DNA of 47,266 nucleotides from Actinomadura meyerae (lineage in GTDB: Bacteria; Actinomycetota; Actinomycetes; Streptosporangiales; Streptosporangiaceae): positions 1 through 47,266 of the forward strand of contig NZ_FZOR01000055.1 of NCBI RefSeq assembly GCF_900188445.1. The letters are read 5' to 3'. The translations under genes were made by a program, and so were the position numbers. Shown here in pieces: positions 37,720 to 45,703 of this stretch. Numbering within the stretch: the stretch's first letter is position 1; each line of letters starts with the position of its first letter. The notes under the pieces were generated by a model. It ran no database searches. It saw only the letters and a list, made by a program, of their open reading frames with translations, and was not told the origin of the DNA.

Positions 37720-39509
37720 GTACCAGGTTCACGGTGTGGGCACCGGCCGCCGACCGCGCCGAAGTCGTGGTCGGCGGCACGGCCCATCCGATGGAGGCGC
37801 GCCCCTCCGGCTGGTGGGAGGCCCATGTCGCCGAGGCCGGCCATGGGACGGACTACGGCTTCGTCCTGGACGGCTCAGGCGAAGTACTGCCCGACCCCCG
37901 CTCGCCCTGGCAGCCGGACGGTGTGCACGGCCAGAGCCGGGTCTACGACCACGAACGCTTCGCATGGACCGACCAGCACTGGCACGGCCGTCCACTCCCT
38001 GGGAGCGTCCTCTACGAGATGCACGTCGGCACCTTCACGCCAGAGGGGACGTTCGACGCCGCCGCCGGGCACCTCGACCATCTGGTGGCGCTCGGCATAG
38101 ACGCGGTGGAGTTGCTGCCCGTCGCGTCCTTCCCCGGACGGCACGGATGGGGGTACGACGGTGTGCACCTCTGGGCGCCCCACGAGCCCTACGGCGGCCC
38201 AGACGGCCTGAAGCGCTTCGTTGACGCCGCCCACGCGCGCGGCCTGGCCGTCATCCTCGACGTCGTCTACAACCACCTGGGCCCGGACGGTAACCGCCTG
38301 GGCAGTTTCGGTCCGTACTTCACCAGCGCCCACGCCACGCCCTGGGGCGACGCGGTGAACTTCGACCAGGAAGGTTCGGACGAGGTTCGCGCGTTCGTCG
38401 TGGAGAACGCGCTGATGTGGCTGCGCGACTACCACTTCGACGGGCTGCGCCTCGACGCCGTCCACGCCATCACCGACCACAGCGCGACGCACATCCTCGA
38501 AGAGCTGGGACGCGCGGTGGCGGCGGAATCCGCCCACCTTGGGCGGCAGCTCTTCCTCATCGCCGAATCCGACCTGAACGACCCGCGCCTGGTGACGTCC
38601 AGGGAGGCCGGCGGCTACGGCCTGGACGCGCAGTGGAGCGACGACTTCCACCACGCCCTGCACGCGGCTCTCACCGGTGAACGGCAGGGCTACTACTGCG
38701 ACTTCGGCTCCCTGGAAACGCTGAAGAAGGCCCTTACCAGAGTCTTCGTCCATGACGGGACCATGTCGACCTACCGGGGGCGGCGCCACGGGCGGCCGGT
38801 GAACGTCCGGGAAACCCCCGCACACCGTTTCCTCGGTTTTCTGCAGAACCACGACCAAGTCGGCAACCGCGCCTCGGGCGACCGCATCGGCGCGCTCTTG
38901 CCGTCGCCAGGGCTGCTCAAAGTGGGTGCGGCACTGCTTTTGCTCGCGCCCTTCACGCCGATGCTGTTCATGGGGGAGGAGTGGGGCGCGTCCACCCCCT
39001 GGTGCTACTTCACCGACCACCGCGATCCGGAGCTGGCCCGCGCCGTCAGCGAGGGGCGGCGGCGGGAGTTCGCGCGGCACGGCTGGGCGGGCGGGGTCCC
39101 CGATCCACAGGCTGTGGACACCTTCCGCCGCTCCGTCCTCGACTGGACCGAGCCGGACGACCCGTACCACGCTGACCTGCTCGAATGGCATCGCAGCCTG
39201 ATCGCGCTGCGCCGCCGCGAGCCCGAGCTGAACGATCCCCGGCTGACCGCGACCCGGGTCGAGACGAGCGGCCGGGACGGCGAGGACGGCGGGGACCCGG
39301 CGCGCTGGCTGGTGATGTGGCGCGGCGGGATCGGCGTGGCGGCGAACCTCGGGGATGTGCCCGTCGTCCTCCCGGCGGGGGCGGCCGGCGGGCCGCCCCG
39401 GCTGCTGCTCGCGTCGGATCCGGCGATTCACCTCGACCCCGGCGGACTCGGCGATTCCGGAAGGGCCACCGTCGCGCTGCCCGCGGCCTCGGTCGCGATT
39501 TTTCGCTGA
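37716..39509 (+). CDS. treZ: malto-oligosyltrehalose trehalohydrolase
   Basis: The 597-aa product releases trehalose from maltooligosyl trehalose. A TTG start overlaps the treY stop (TTGA, 37716-37719) and gives STRFTVWAPAADRAEVVV, the expected N-terminal domain. The GH13 barrel shows VYNHLGPDGN, GLRLDAVHAI (nucleophile Asp), LIAESDLNDPR (acid Glu), FLQNHDQVGNR and LFMGEEWGASTPW. It completes the TreYZ pathway with glgX and treY. Base and codon choice in its first half, and in the treY 3' half, looks slightly less GC-biased than in glgX. Confidence 0.93.
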   Translation: MSTRFTVWAPAADRAEVVVGGTAHPMEARPSGWWEAHVAEAGHGTDYGFVLDGSGEVLPDPRSPWQPDGVHGQSRVYDHERFAWTDQHWHGRPLPGSVLYEMHVGTFTPEGTFDAAAGHLDHLVALGIDAVELLPVASFPGRHGWGYDGVHLWAPHEPYGGPDGLKRFVDAAHARGLAVILDVVYNHLGPDGNRLGSFGPYFTSAHATPWGDAVNFDQEGSDEVRAFVVENALMWLRDYHFDGLRLDAVHAITDHSATHILEELGRAVAAESAHLGRQLFLIAESDLNDPRLVTSREAGGYGLDAQWSDDFHHALHAALTGERQGYYCDFGSLETLKKALTRVFVHDGTMSTYRGRRHGRPVNVRETPAHRFLGFLQNHDQVGNRASGDRIGALLPSPGLLKVGAALLLLAPFTPMLFMGEEWGASTPWCYFTDHRDPELARAVSEGRRREFARHGWAGGVPDPQAVDTFRRSVLDWTEPDDPYHADLLEWHRSLIALRRREPELNDPRLTATRVETSGRDGEDGGDPARWLVMWRGGIGVAANLGDVPVVLPAGAAGGPPRLLLASDPAIHLDPGGLGDSGRATVALPAASVAIFR

Positions 39510-39619
39510 CGGATGATCGCCTCTATTGCGGCGTAGATACGGGTACCGCCGTATTTGTCGTGTTCGACAATGTACTACGAGTGGCAAACCGCAGGTCAAG
39601 AGCGCGGCGGCAGCCCGGT

Positions 39620-39637
39620 AATGGTCAAGAATGGTCA
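39620..39637 (+). promoter_or_regulatory. direct repeat AATGGTCA x2, likely response-regulator site
   Basis: AATGGTCA at 39620-39627 recurs exactly at 39630-39637, a 10-bp period equal to one helical turn, the usual pattern for OmpR/PhoB-type dimers. It lies right before the -10-like box of the response regulator gene, so autoregulation is likely (inference). Confidence 0.5.
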
Positions 39638-39643
39638 TACGAT
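39638..39643 (+). promoter_or_regulatory. putative leaderless -10 box of the response regulator
   Basis: TACGAT fits TANNNT and ends 7 nt before the ATG at 39650; no ribosome site precedes that ATG. The rest of 39510-39637 shows no gene; an inverted repeat TTGTCG/CGACAA sits at 39555-39570. Confidence 0.45.
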
Positions 39644-39649
39644 CGGTTC

Positions 39650-40321
39650 ATGACCTCAGTACTGCTCGCCGAGGACGACACGTCCATCTCCGAGCCTCTC
39701 GCCCGCGCGCTGCGTCGCGAGGGGTACACCGTCGAAGTAAGCCCGGACGGCCCGCAGGCGCTGGAGCGGGCGCTCGGCGGCGGGGTTGACCTGATCGTCC
39801 TCGATCTCGGCCTGCCCGAACTGGACGGCCTCGAGGTGGCCCGCCGGGTGCGGGCCGAGGGGCACGGCGTGCCCATCCTGATCCTGACCGCCCGGGCCGA
39901 CGAGGTCGACACCGTCGTCGGGCTCGACGCGGGCGCCGACGACTACGTGACCAAGCCGTTCCGGCTGGCCGAGCTGCTCGCGCGGGTGCGGGCGCTGCTG
40001 CGCCGGGGCAGCACCGAGACCCCGATCGTCCAGGGGGTGCGGATCGACGCCGAGTCGCGCCGCGCCTGGATGGGCGACCAGGAGCTCCAGCTGACCACCA
40101 AGGAGTTCGACCTGCTGCGGGTGCTCGTCCGCGACGCCGGCAAGGTCGTGACCCGCGAACAGATCATGCGCGAGGTGTGGGACACCAACTGGTGGGGTTC
40201 CACCAAGACCCTCGACATGCACATTTCCTGGCTGCGCCGCAAGCTCGGCGACGACGCCGGCAGTCCCCGCTACATCACCACGGTGCGGGGCGTCGGCTTC
40301 CGGTTCGAGCGCGGCGACTAG
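39650..40321 (+). CDS. OmpR-family response regulator
   Basis: The 223-aa product has a receiver domain with the acidic pair Asp9/Asp10, phosphoacceptor Asp52 (IVLDLGLPELDG), a conserved Thr in LILTARA and Lys102 (TKPF). The winged-helix domain follows: LTTKEFDLLRVLVRDAGKVVTREQIMREVW...TLDMHISWLRRKLG. It pairs with the histidine kinase 98 bases downstream. A direct repeat and a -10-like box just upstream suggest autoregulation from a leaderless mRNA. Longer in-frame extensions back into treZ are spurious. Confidence 0.93.
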   Translation: MTSVLLAEDDTSISEPLARALRREGYTVEVSPDGPQALERALGGGVDLIVLDLGLPELDGLEVARRVRAEGHGVPILILTARADEVDTVVGLDAGADDYVTKPFRLAELLARVRALLRRGSTETPIVQGVRIDAESRRAWMGDQELQLTTKEFDLLRVLVRDAGKVVTREQIMREVWDTNWWGSTKTLDMHISWLRRKLGDDAGSPRYITTVRGVGFRFERGD

Positions 40322-40349
40322 CACCGGCCGCCGCGGCCGGGCGGGACGA

Positions 40350-40376
40350 CCGGGGGCCTTCCCGAGGGGCCCCCGG
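40350..40376 (+). terminator. hairpin between response regulator and kinase genes
   Basis: CCGGGGGCC and GGCCCCCGG form perfect 9-nt arms around a 9-nt loop in the 98-base gap. It may attenuate read-through, giving more regulator than kinase. Confidence 0.5.
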
Positions 40377-40419
40377 CAGAGTGCCGTGCCGTCCGCGGCC
40401 CCACCCCTAAGGAGCCCTG

Positions 40420-41691
40420 ATGAGGCGCCGACTCCTCCTGTCGACGCTCGCGGTGGCGGTGGTCGCGATCCTCCTGCTCGGCATACCCCTCGCCTACGCC
40501 GCCCACAAACTCGTCTACGAGGAGGCCGGCCGGTCGCTCGACCGGGAGGCGTCCTCCATCGCGGGCAGTGTCGGCTACAGCCTGGAGAAACCGCAGCCCG
40601 TCACCGGTGCGATCATCGCCCGCGAGTACCCCGGCCGGCAGGTCACCGTCACGCTGCCGGACGGCCGCACCCTCAACGCCGGGCCGCCGCGCCGCGGCCC
40701 CGTCCTCAGCGCCACCGCCGCGCACGGCGCGGTCCGGGTCCGGGTGTCGCGCCCGGAGTCGGAGGTCCGCGACGCCGCGCTCCGGCTGATCCTGCTGATC
40801 GCCAGCCTGGCGCTGCTCGGCGTCGCCGTCACCGTCGGCCTGGCGATGGTCCAGGCCCGCAGGTTCATGCTGCCGCTGCGCGAGCTCGCCGAGACCGCCG
40901 ACCGGCTCGGCAGCGGCAACGCCCGGCCCCGCCCCCGCCGCTACGGCATCCCGGAGATCGACCAGGTCGCCGAGGTGCTGGACCGCAGCGCCGTCCGCAT
41001 CACCGACCTCGTCGTCGCCGGCCGCCAGTTCGCCACCGACGCCAGCCACCAGCTCCGCACGCCGCTCACCGCGCTGTCGATGCGGCTGGAGGAGATGATC
41101 GAGGCCGCCGAGTACCCCGACGTCGTCCGCGAGGAGGGCGCCGCGGCGGTCGCGCAGACCGAGCGGCTCGTCGCGGTCGTCGAGCAGCTGCTCGCCCGCG
41201 CCCGGCACGACCCGACCGGCGGCGCCGTCCCGTCCCCGATCGACGAGATCATCGCCCAGCAGGTCAAGGAGTGGCGGCCGAGCTTCCGCAAGGCGGGCCG
41301 GGACGTCCGGATCGTCGGCGAGCAGGGCCTCATCGGCCTGACCAACCCCGAGGGGCTCTCGCAGATCCTCGCGACCCTGCTGGAGAACTCGCTCACCCAC
41401 GGCGCCGGGGCCGTCACGATCAACACCAAGCCGGGCGCCGGGTCGGTGGTGGTCGAGATCGGCGACGAGGGCCCCGGGATCCCGGCCGAGCTGGAGCCCC
41501 GCATCTTCGACCGCAGCGTCAGCGGCGGCCACGGCACCGGCCTCGGCCTCTACCTGGCCCGCTCGCTCGCCGTGGTGGACGGCGGCCGCCTCGAACTGAT
41601 CCAGGCCCGTCCCGCCGTGTTCGGGGTCTTCCTGCGGCTCCCCGCCGAGGCCCGCCTGGCCGCCGAACGGGTGGTCATGGGCCCCGCCTGA
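40420..41691 (+). CDS. sensor histidine kinase
   Basis: The 423-aa protein has a membrane helix at about residues 7-27, a small extracytoplasmic domain (~30-118), a second helix (~120-143) and a HAMP linker. HisKA follows with His210 (ATDASHQLRTPLTAL), then HATPase_c with the N box LLENSLTHG, G1 GDEGPGIP and G2 GTGLGLYLA. The ribosome site TAAGGAG is close to the ATG. The short sensor domain has no recognised ligand motif. It converges on the gtrA-like gene. Confidence 0.92.
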   Translation: MRRRLLLSTLAVAVVAILLLGIPLAYAAHKLVYEEAGRSLDREASSIAGSVGYSLEKPQPVTGAIIAREYPGRQVTVTLPDGRTLNAGPPRRGPVLSATAAHGAVRVRVSRPESEVRDAALRLILLIASLALLGVAVTVGLAMVQARRFMLPLRELAETADRLGSGNARPRPRRYGIPEIDQVAEVLDRSAVRITDLVVAGRQFATDASHQLRTPLTALSMRLEEMIEAAEYPDVVREEGAAAVAQTERLVAVVEQLLARARHDPTGGAVPSPIDEIIAQQVKEWRPSFRKAGRDVRIVGEQGLIGLTNPEGLSQILATLLENSLTHGAGAVTINTKPGAGSVVVEIGDEGPGIPAELEPRIFDRSVSGGHGTGLGLYLARSLAVVDGGRLELIQARPAVFGVFLRLPAEARLAAERVVMGPA

Positions 41692-41727
41692 CCAAAGGAG
41701 GGCCTGACCAGGGGGCGGGCGGGCCGC

Positions 41728-42318
41728 TCAGATCTCGGCGTAGTCCTCGCTGTGCGCGTCGAGGGGGTGGCCCAGCCGCGGGGAGCCGTTCGCGCGGTGG
41801 ACGCCGGGCGCCTGCGGGCCGGCGAGCGGCGCGGACCCGGCGGCGGGCGCCTCGGGCAGGCCGGACGCCGGGTCGACCGCCGGCGCGCTCGACGGCAGGA
41901 ACACCCACTTCTTGTACGACCAGAAGCGGAACAGCGTCGCGACGCCGGTGCCGATGACCAGCGCGATGTTGTAGAAGACGGCCCCGTCCAGCTTGAGGAC
42001 GTAGTGCGAGAAGCCGATGAACAGCTCGGTGATGACCAGCCCGACGCCGTTCAGCGCGAAGAACAGCACGTACTCGCGGCCGAGCCCGGTGCGGTCGCGG
42101 TGCCGGAACGTCCAGTACCGGTTCGCCAGGTAGGAGAACGTCGTCGCGATGATCGTCGCGACGCCGTTGGAGGTCAGCGGGCCGACGCCCATCCCGGTGT
42201 GCAGGCCGTTGCCGATCGCGACCGTGATGACGAACGCGATCGCGCCCACACTGCCGAACTTGGCGAGCTCGCGCACGAGGTGCGCGAACCGCCGATGGAG
42301 TTTGGCGACCAGGCTCAC
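41728..42318 (-). CDS. GtrA-like membrane protein
   Basis: The 196-aa product starts at GTG 42318. Four membrane helices fill residues ~20-140 (GSVGAIAFVITVAIGN, GVATIIATTFSYLANRYWTF, YVLFFALNGVGLVITELFI, AVFYNIALVIGTGVATLFRFWSYKKWVF), the GtrA/DPMS family pattern with its FSYLANRYWTF motif. The family is thought to move undecaprenyl-linked sugars across the membrane for cell-surface polysaccharides. The C-terminal ~55 residues are a Pro/Ala-rich, probably disordered tail. It is divergent from purK. Confidence 0.85.
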   Translation of the reverse strand: MSLVAKLHRRFAHLVRELAKFGSVGAIAFVITVAIGNGLHTGMGVGPLTSNGVATIIATTFSYLANRYWTFRHRDRTGLGREYVLFFALNGVGLVITELFIGFSHYVLKLDGAVFYNIALVIGTGVATLFRFWSYKKWVFLPSSAPAVDPASGLPEAPAAGSAPLAGPQAPGVHRANGSPRLGHPLDAHSEDYAEI

Positions 42319-42527
42319 GAAGGGGAACCGTCCTTCCGGACTTCGTCGAACGCCACGGCCGACGGCGCGGCGGCTGATGCGGAGGCATCACGAGAATAGA
42401 CGCCCGTCGCTCCGGAGACGTCGGAACATGAACGTTTCGCGCTGTCCAGGCGTTCCTTGCCCATTGTCGCGACCCCCACACCCGTGTGACGCCGGCGGCC
42501 GGGGATTCGTTCGCCCCGATCGGCCGA

Positions 42528-42533
42528 TAGCCT
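42528..42533 (+). promoter_or_regulatory. putative leaderless -10 box of purK
   Basis: TAGCCT fits TANNNT and ends 7 nt before the GTG at 42540, supporting that GTG as both transcription and translation start. The rest of 42319-42527, between the divergent genes, shows no gene. Confidence 0.4.
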
Positions 42534-42539
42534 TCTGAC

Positions 42540-43763
42540 GTGAGCGTTCCACCGCGTTTCCCCAGGGGGGACGACCCCCGGCCCCCCGCGTCCCGGCCCG
42601 ATCCGGGCGGCATGCCCGTCGTCGGGATGGCGGGCGGCGGCCAGCTGGCCCGGATGACCCAGCAGGCCGCGATCGCGCTCGGCGTGCCGCTGCGCGTCCT
42701 CGCCGGAGGGCCGGACGAGTCGGCGGCCAAGGTCGTGTCCGACGTCCGGGTGGGGGACGACCGGTCCCTCGACGACCTGCTGGCCTTCGCCAAGGGCTGC
42801 GACGTCGTGACCTTCGACCACGAGCACGTCCCGGGTGCGCACATCCGGGCGGTGGCGGAGTCGGGCGTCCCGTGCCGGCCGGGCGCGGAGGCCCTCGCCC
42901 ACGCGCAGGACAAGCTCGTCATGCGGGAGCGGCTCAGCGCCCTCGGCGTCCCGTGCCCCGCGTACGCGCCCGTGCCCGCCGCGGACCCCGCCGCGTTCCT
43001 GGCGGAGTTCGGCCGCGAGCACGGCTGGCCGCTCGTCCTCAAGGCGACCCGCGGCGGCTACGACGGCAAGGGCGTCTGGATCGTGGACGAGCCGTCCGGC
43101 CAGGTGGAGCGGCTCCTCGCCGAGGGCGTCGACCTGCTGGTCGAGCAGCACGTCCCGTTCCGGCGGGAGCTGGCCGCGCTCGTCGCGCGCTCCCCCTACG
43201 GGCAGGGCGCCGCGTACCCGATCGTGGAGACCGTCCAGGAGGGCGGCATCTGCACCGAGGTGATCGCGCCCGCCCCCGGCCTGACCGACGACCTGGCCGC
43301 CGAGGCGCAGGGCCTCGCCCTGCGCGTCGCCGAGGAGCTGGGCGTCGTCGGGCTGCTGGCGGTCGAGCTGTTCGAGACCGACGGCGGGCTGCTCGTGAAC
43401 GAGCTGGCGATGCGCCCGCACAACTCCGGGCACTGGACGATCGAGGGCGCCCGGACGTCGCAGTTCGAGCAGCACCTGCGGGCCGTCCTCGACCTGCCGC
43501 TCGGCTCCACCGCGCCGACCGCCCCGTACACGGTCATGGCGAACGTCCTCGGCGGCGACGACCCGGACGTCTACGCCCGCTACATCCACGTGATGGCCCA
43601 CGACCCGGGCGTCAAGGTCCACATGTACGGCAAGGAGTCGCGTCCCGGCCGCAAGATCGGCCATGTGACGGCGCTCGGCACCGATCTCGACGAGGTCCGC
43701 GAACGGGCCCGGCATGCCGCCGGGTACCTGCGGTGGGGGACCGCGATGAAGGAGCACCAATGA
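42540..43763 (+). CDS. purK: 5-(carboxyamino)imidazole ribonucleotide synthase
   Basis: The ATP-grasp enzyme converts AIR, ATP and bicarbonate to N5-CAIR in purine synthesis. The core starts VVGMAGGGQLARMTQQAA and shows VTFDHEHVP, the ATP-grasp lid KATRGGYDGKGVWIV, EQHVPFRRELA and NELAMRPHNSGHWTIEG. From GTG 42540 it is 407 aa, with an unusual Pro/Arg/Asp-rich N-terminus partly encoded by a palindromic repeat element (42565-42579). Starting at ATG 42612 gives a family-typical 383 aa. The leaderless -10 box favours 42540. purE overlaps the stop by ATGA. Confidence 0.93.
   Translation: MSVPPRFPRGDDPRPPASRPDPGGMPVVGMAGGGQLARMTQQAAIALGVPLRVLAGGPDESAAKVVSDVRVGDDRSLDDLLAFAKGCDVVTFDHEHVPGAHIRAVAESGVPCRPGAEALAHAQDKLVMRERLSALGVPCPAYAPVPAADPAAFLAEFGREHGWPLVLKATRGGYDGKGVWIVDEPSGQVERLLAEGVDLLVEQHVPFRRELAALVARSPYGQGAAYPIVETVQEGGICTEVIAPAPGLTDDLAAEAQGLALRVAEELGVVGLLAVELFETDGGLLVNELAMRPHNSGHWTIEGARTSQFEQHLRAVLDLPLGSTAPTAPYTVMANVLGGDDPDVYARYIHVMAHDPGVKVHMYGKESRPGRKIGHVTALGTDLDEVRERARHAAGYLRWGTAMKEHQ
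42565..42579. repeat. palindromic GGGGGACGACCCCC element, copy 3 (5' end of purK)
   Basis: GGGGGG-ACGA-CCCCC, then GGCCCCCC, matches the core and right flank of the elements at 22758 and 27288; the outer GT/AC pair of the arms is lost, leaving 5-nt arms. It lies between the GTG (42540) and ATG (42612) start candidates of purK. Confidence 0.6.
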
Positions 43764-43777
43764 GCGCACCAATGAGC
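43754..43777 (+). repeat. 12-bp tandem duplication at the purK/purE junction
   Basis: GCACCAATGAGC occurs twice head to tail. The unit includes the purK stop and the purE ATG, so the purE start codon is duplicated in frame (ATG at 43760 and 43772). Confidence 0.85.
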
Positions 43778-44266
43778 GAAGCGGTCGTCGGTGTGGTGAT
43801 GGGCAGTGACTCCGACTGGCCCGTCATGGAGGGCGCCGCGCAGGCGCTGGCGGAGTTCGGCGTCCCCTACGAGGCCGACGTCGTGTCGGCGCACCGCATG
43901 CCGCACGACATGATCGCCTACGGGGAGGAGGCGGCCGGCCGCGGCCTGCGCGTGATCATCGCGGGCGCGGGCGGCGCCGCGCACCTGCCCGGCATGCTGG
44001 CGGCGGTGACGCCGCTGCCGGTGATCGGCGTCCCGGTTCCGCTGAAGTACCTCGACGGCATGGACTCGCTGCTGTCGATCGTGCAGATGCCCGCGGGCGT
44101 CCCGGTCGCGACGGTCGCGGTCGGCGCGGCCCGCAACGCGGGCCTCCTGGCCGTCCGCATCCTGGCCGCGTCCGACGAGGGGCTGCGGGCCAAGATGGAG
44201 GTCTTCCAGAAGGACCTCTACGGCCAGGCGAAGGCCAAGGGCGCCCGCCTCCGCGAAAAGCTCTAG
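43760..44266 (+). CDS. purE: N5-carboxyaminoimidazole ribonucleotide mutase
   Basis: The 168-aa product turns N5-CAIR into CAIR, the step after PurK. It shows VGVVMGSDSDWPVMEGAAQ, VVSAHRMPHDM with the catalytic His, and IIAGAGGAAHLPGMLAA, all class I PurE signatures. It starts at the ATG overlapping the purK stop; a second in-frame ATG at 43772 comes from a 12-bp duplication, and the product without its first four residues would also be normal. Confidence 0.95.
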   Translation: MSAPMSEAVVGVVMGSDSDWPVMEGAAQALAEFGVPYEADVVSAHRMPHDMIAYGEEAAGRGLRVIIAGAGGAAHLPGMLAAVTPLPVIGVPVPLKYLDGMDSLLSIVQMPAGVPVATVAVGAARNAGLLAVRILAASDEGLRAKMEVFQKDLYGQAKAKGARLREKL

Positions 44267-44428
44267 CGTTCCAGGCGGTTCATTCGAGCTCTGCGCCGAA
44301 GGGCATTGGGGCCCGCGAAAGTGATGTTGGGGCCTTAGGGCCCTGGGGGCCCGGACGCCATTCTCCGTACATTTTTCTCCATCGATCGGGTGCAGGTAAG
44401 AAAGCCCGTCAATGGAAGGAATGTGGAG

Positions 44429-45127
44429 ATGGACGAGCAGAGCACCGAGCCGCGCAAGCCGTCGCGGCGCCGTGCCGTGATCGCGGCGGCGGTGGGCGTC
44501 ACCGCGCTGAGCAGTGCCATCGTCGGCGGCTGGGCCGTGAGCGGTCAGTCGGAGTCCGGGCAGGTCGGGAAGGTCTCCGCGGTGTCCGGTCAGCAGGCGC
44601 CCACCGCCGTGCTCGGCGGAACCGAGGCGGGCACCGGAACCGAGGCGGGCACCGGGACCGAGGCGGGCACCGGGACCGGGACGGAGACCGGAACCAAGAC
44701 GGAGGCCGGCACGGGGGCCGCGGCGGGTGCCGGGGCCGCCCGCAGCGCCGGCAGCGCCGGAAGCAAGGGGACCAAGGCGGCGAAGGCCAAGAAGGAGAAG
44801 TGCAACACGGTCGACCGGTACATCAACTCCACCACCATTCCGAAATACGAATGGCACTCGACCGTCAAGTACTGCTGGACCGGCAAGAAGGTGCGGATCG
44901 TCCGGGCGAGCAGCTACCTGAAGAAGGCGGGCTTCAACGTCAAGGAGCAGCCGAAGGCGAACCGCATCGTCTTCAACAAGAACCACTCCGCCGTGACGGT
45001 GATGATCAGCGCGGACGTGATCCGGCCGAACCCGTGGACCGAGGTCGTCCGGCACCCCAAGGTCCAGTACCGCATGTGGGCGGTCAACGGGGCCCACACC
45101 TACAAGATCATCACGAACGAGGCGTAG
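44429..45127 (+). CDS. secreted or anchored protein with Gly-Thr-Glu repeats, unknown
   Basis: The 232-aa product starts at ATG 44429 after GGAAGGA. A basic N-terminus (RKPSRRR) precedes one hydrophobic segment (about 18-42), so it is a signal peptide or an anchor. A low-complexity stretch follows with GTEAGT repeats and Ala/Gly/Lys runs (~65-130), then a compact C-terminal ~105-residue domain with two Cys (KKEKCNTV, KYCWTG), rich in Lys, Tyr and Trp. No family is recognised. The upstream 162 bases have a relatively AT-rich TACATTTTT near 44368 and GGGGCC repeats at 44308-44352, probably promoter DNA. Confidence 0.65.
   Translation: MDEQSTEPRKPSRRRAVIAAAVGVTALSSAIVGGWAVSGQSESGQVGKVSAVSGQQAPTAVLGGTEAGTGTEAGTGTEAGTGTGTETGTKTEAGTGAAAGAGAARSAGSAGSKGTKAAKAKKEKCNTVDRYINSTTIPKYEWHSTVKYCWTGKKVRIVRASSYLKKAGFNVKEQPKANRIVFNKNHSAVTVMISADVIRPNPWTEVVRHPKVQYRMWAVNGAHTYKIITNEA
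44618..44671 (+). repeat. three tandem 18-bp repeats in the unknown secreted protein
   Basis: GGAACCGAGGCGGGCACC runs three times head to tail (the third with GGGACC), encoding GTEAGT units; degenerate copies continue downstream. Length variation between strains is likely. Confidence 0.8.
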
Positions 45128-45133
45128 CCGGCC

Positions 45134-45163
45134 GGCGGCCCCCGAGCGCGGTCGGGGGCCGCC
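45134..45163 (+). terminator. strong intrinsic-type hairpin
   Basis: GGCGGCCCCCGA and TCGGGGGCCGCC form perfect 12-nt arms around a 6-nt loop, starting 7 bases after the stop of the secreted-protein gene. No U-tract follows, but this is the clearest terminator-like hairpin in the window and may also serve the convergent CoA-binding gene. Confidence 0.65.
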
Positions 45164-45231
45164 GCCGCGCGGCGCGGAGGGCCGCCGCCGCGTCAAGCTC
45201 TGTGGCTTCGATCACCGCGGCTCTAGCGGGT

Positions 45232-45645
45232 CTAGCGGCGCAGGGCCCATTCGACGGCGGGGCAGCGGTTCATGACGACGTCGAGCCCGGCGTCCTTCGC
45301 GCGCCGGGCCGCCGCCTCGTCGATCACGTCGAGCGGCAGCCAGACGGCCTTCGCGCCGGCCGCGATCGCCGCGTCCACCGCCTCACCGGCGTGCTCGGCG
45401 CGCCGGTAGACGCCGACCACGTCCACCTTCTCCGGGACGTCGGCGAGCGAGGCGTAGCCCCGCTCGCCGAGCACCTCACGGCCCGCCGGGTGGACGGGGA
45501 TGATCCGCTTCCCGCGCTGCTGCATCAGCCGCGCCTGGGTGTAGACCTCGCGGTCGGGGTTGTCGCCGAGCCCGACGAAGGCCCACGTCCCGCTGTCGTT
45601 CAGCAGCCGCCGGATCACGTCCTGGTCGGCGAATTCGTCTGCCAT
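45232..45645 (-). CDS. CoA-binding domain protein (YccU-like)
   Basis: The 137-aa product starts at ATG 45645 (GTG 45651 is two codons upstream). WAFVGLGDNPDREVYTQARLMQQRGKRIIPVHP is the CoA_binding_2 N-terminal region, and KAVWLPLDVIDEAAARRAKDAGLDVVMNRCPAVEW the conserved C-terminus with its NRCPxVE motif. These stand-alone proteins share the Rossmann-like fold of succinyl-CoA synthetase alpha; their role is unknown. Confidence 0.85.
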   Translation of the reverse strand: MADEFADQDVIRRLLNDSGTWAFVGLGDNPDREVYTQARLMQQRGKRIIPVHPAGREVLGERGYASLADVPEKVDVVGVYRRAEHAGEAVDAAIAAGAKAVWLPLDVIDEAAARRAKDAGLDVVMNRCPAVEWALRR

Positions 45646-45703
45646 GTCCACGACAACAGTGCCCGCGATCCTTTACTTCCCCTGTGCCGGGCGCGGCGGG
45701 CGG

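Noticed and set aside
41683..41720. Direct repeat GCCTGACCA and G/C runs between the kinase and gtrA-like genes
   Set aside because: It is short and no stable symmetric stem could be drawn; a convergent terminator is possible but unsupported.
42748..42766. GTGGGGGACGACCGGTCCC inside purK, similar to the palindromic element
   Set aside because: It lacks the C-run arm and encodes the VGDDR-type segment expected in native PurK, so it is ordinary coding sequence.
44267..44428. Possible riboswitch upstream of the secreted protein
   Set aside because: GGGGCC repeats and some pairing exist, but no known riboswitch core could be recognised by eye; a covariance-model search would be needed.
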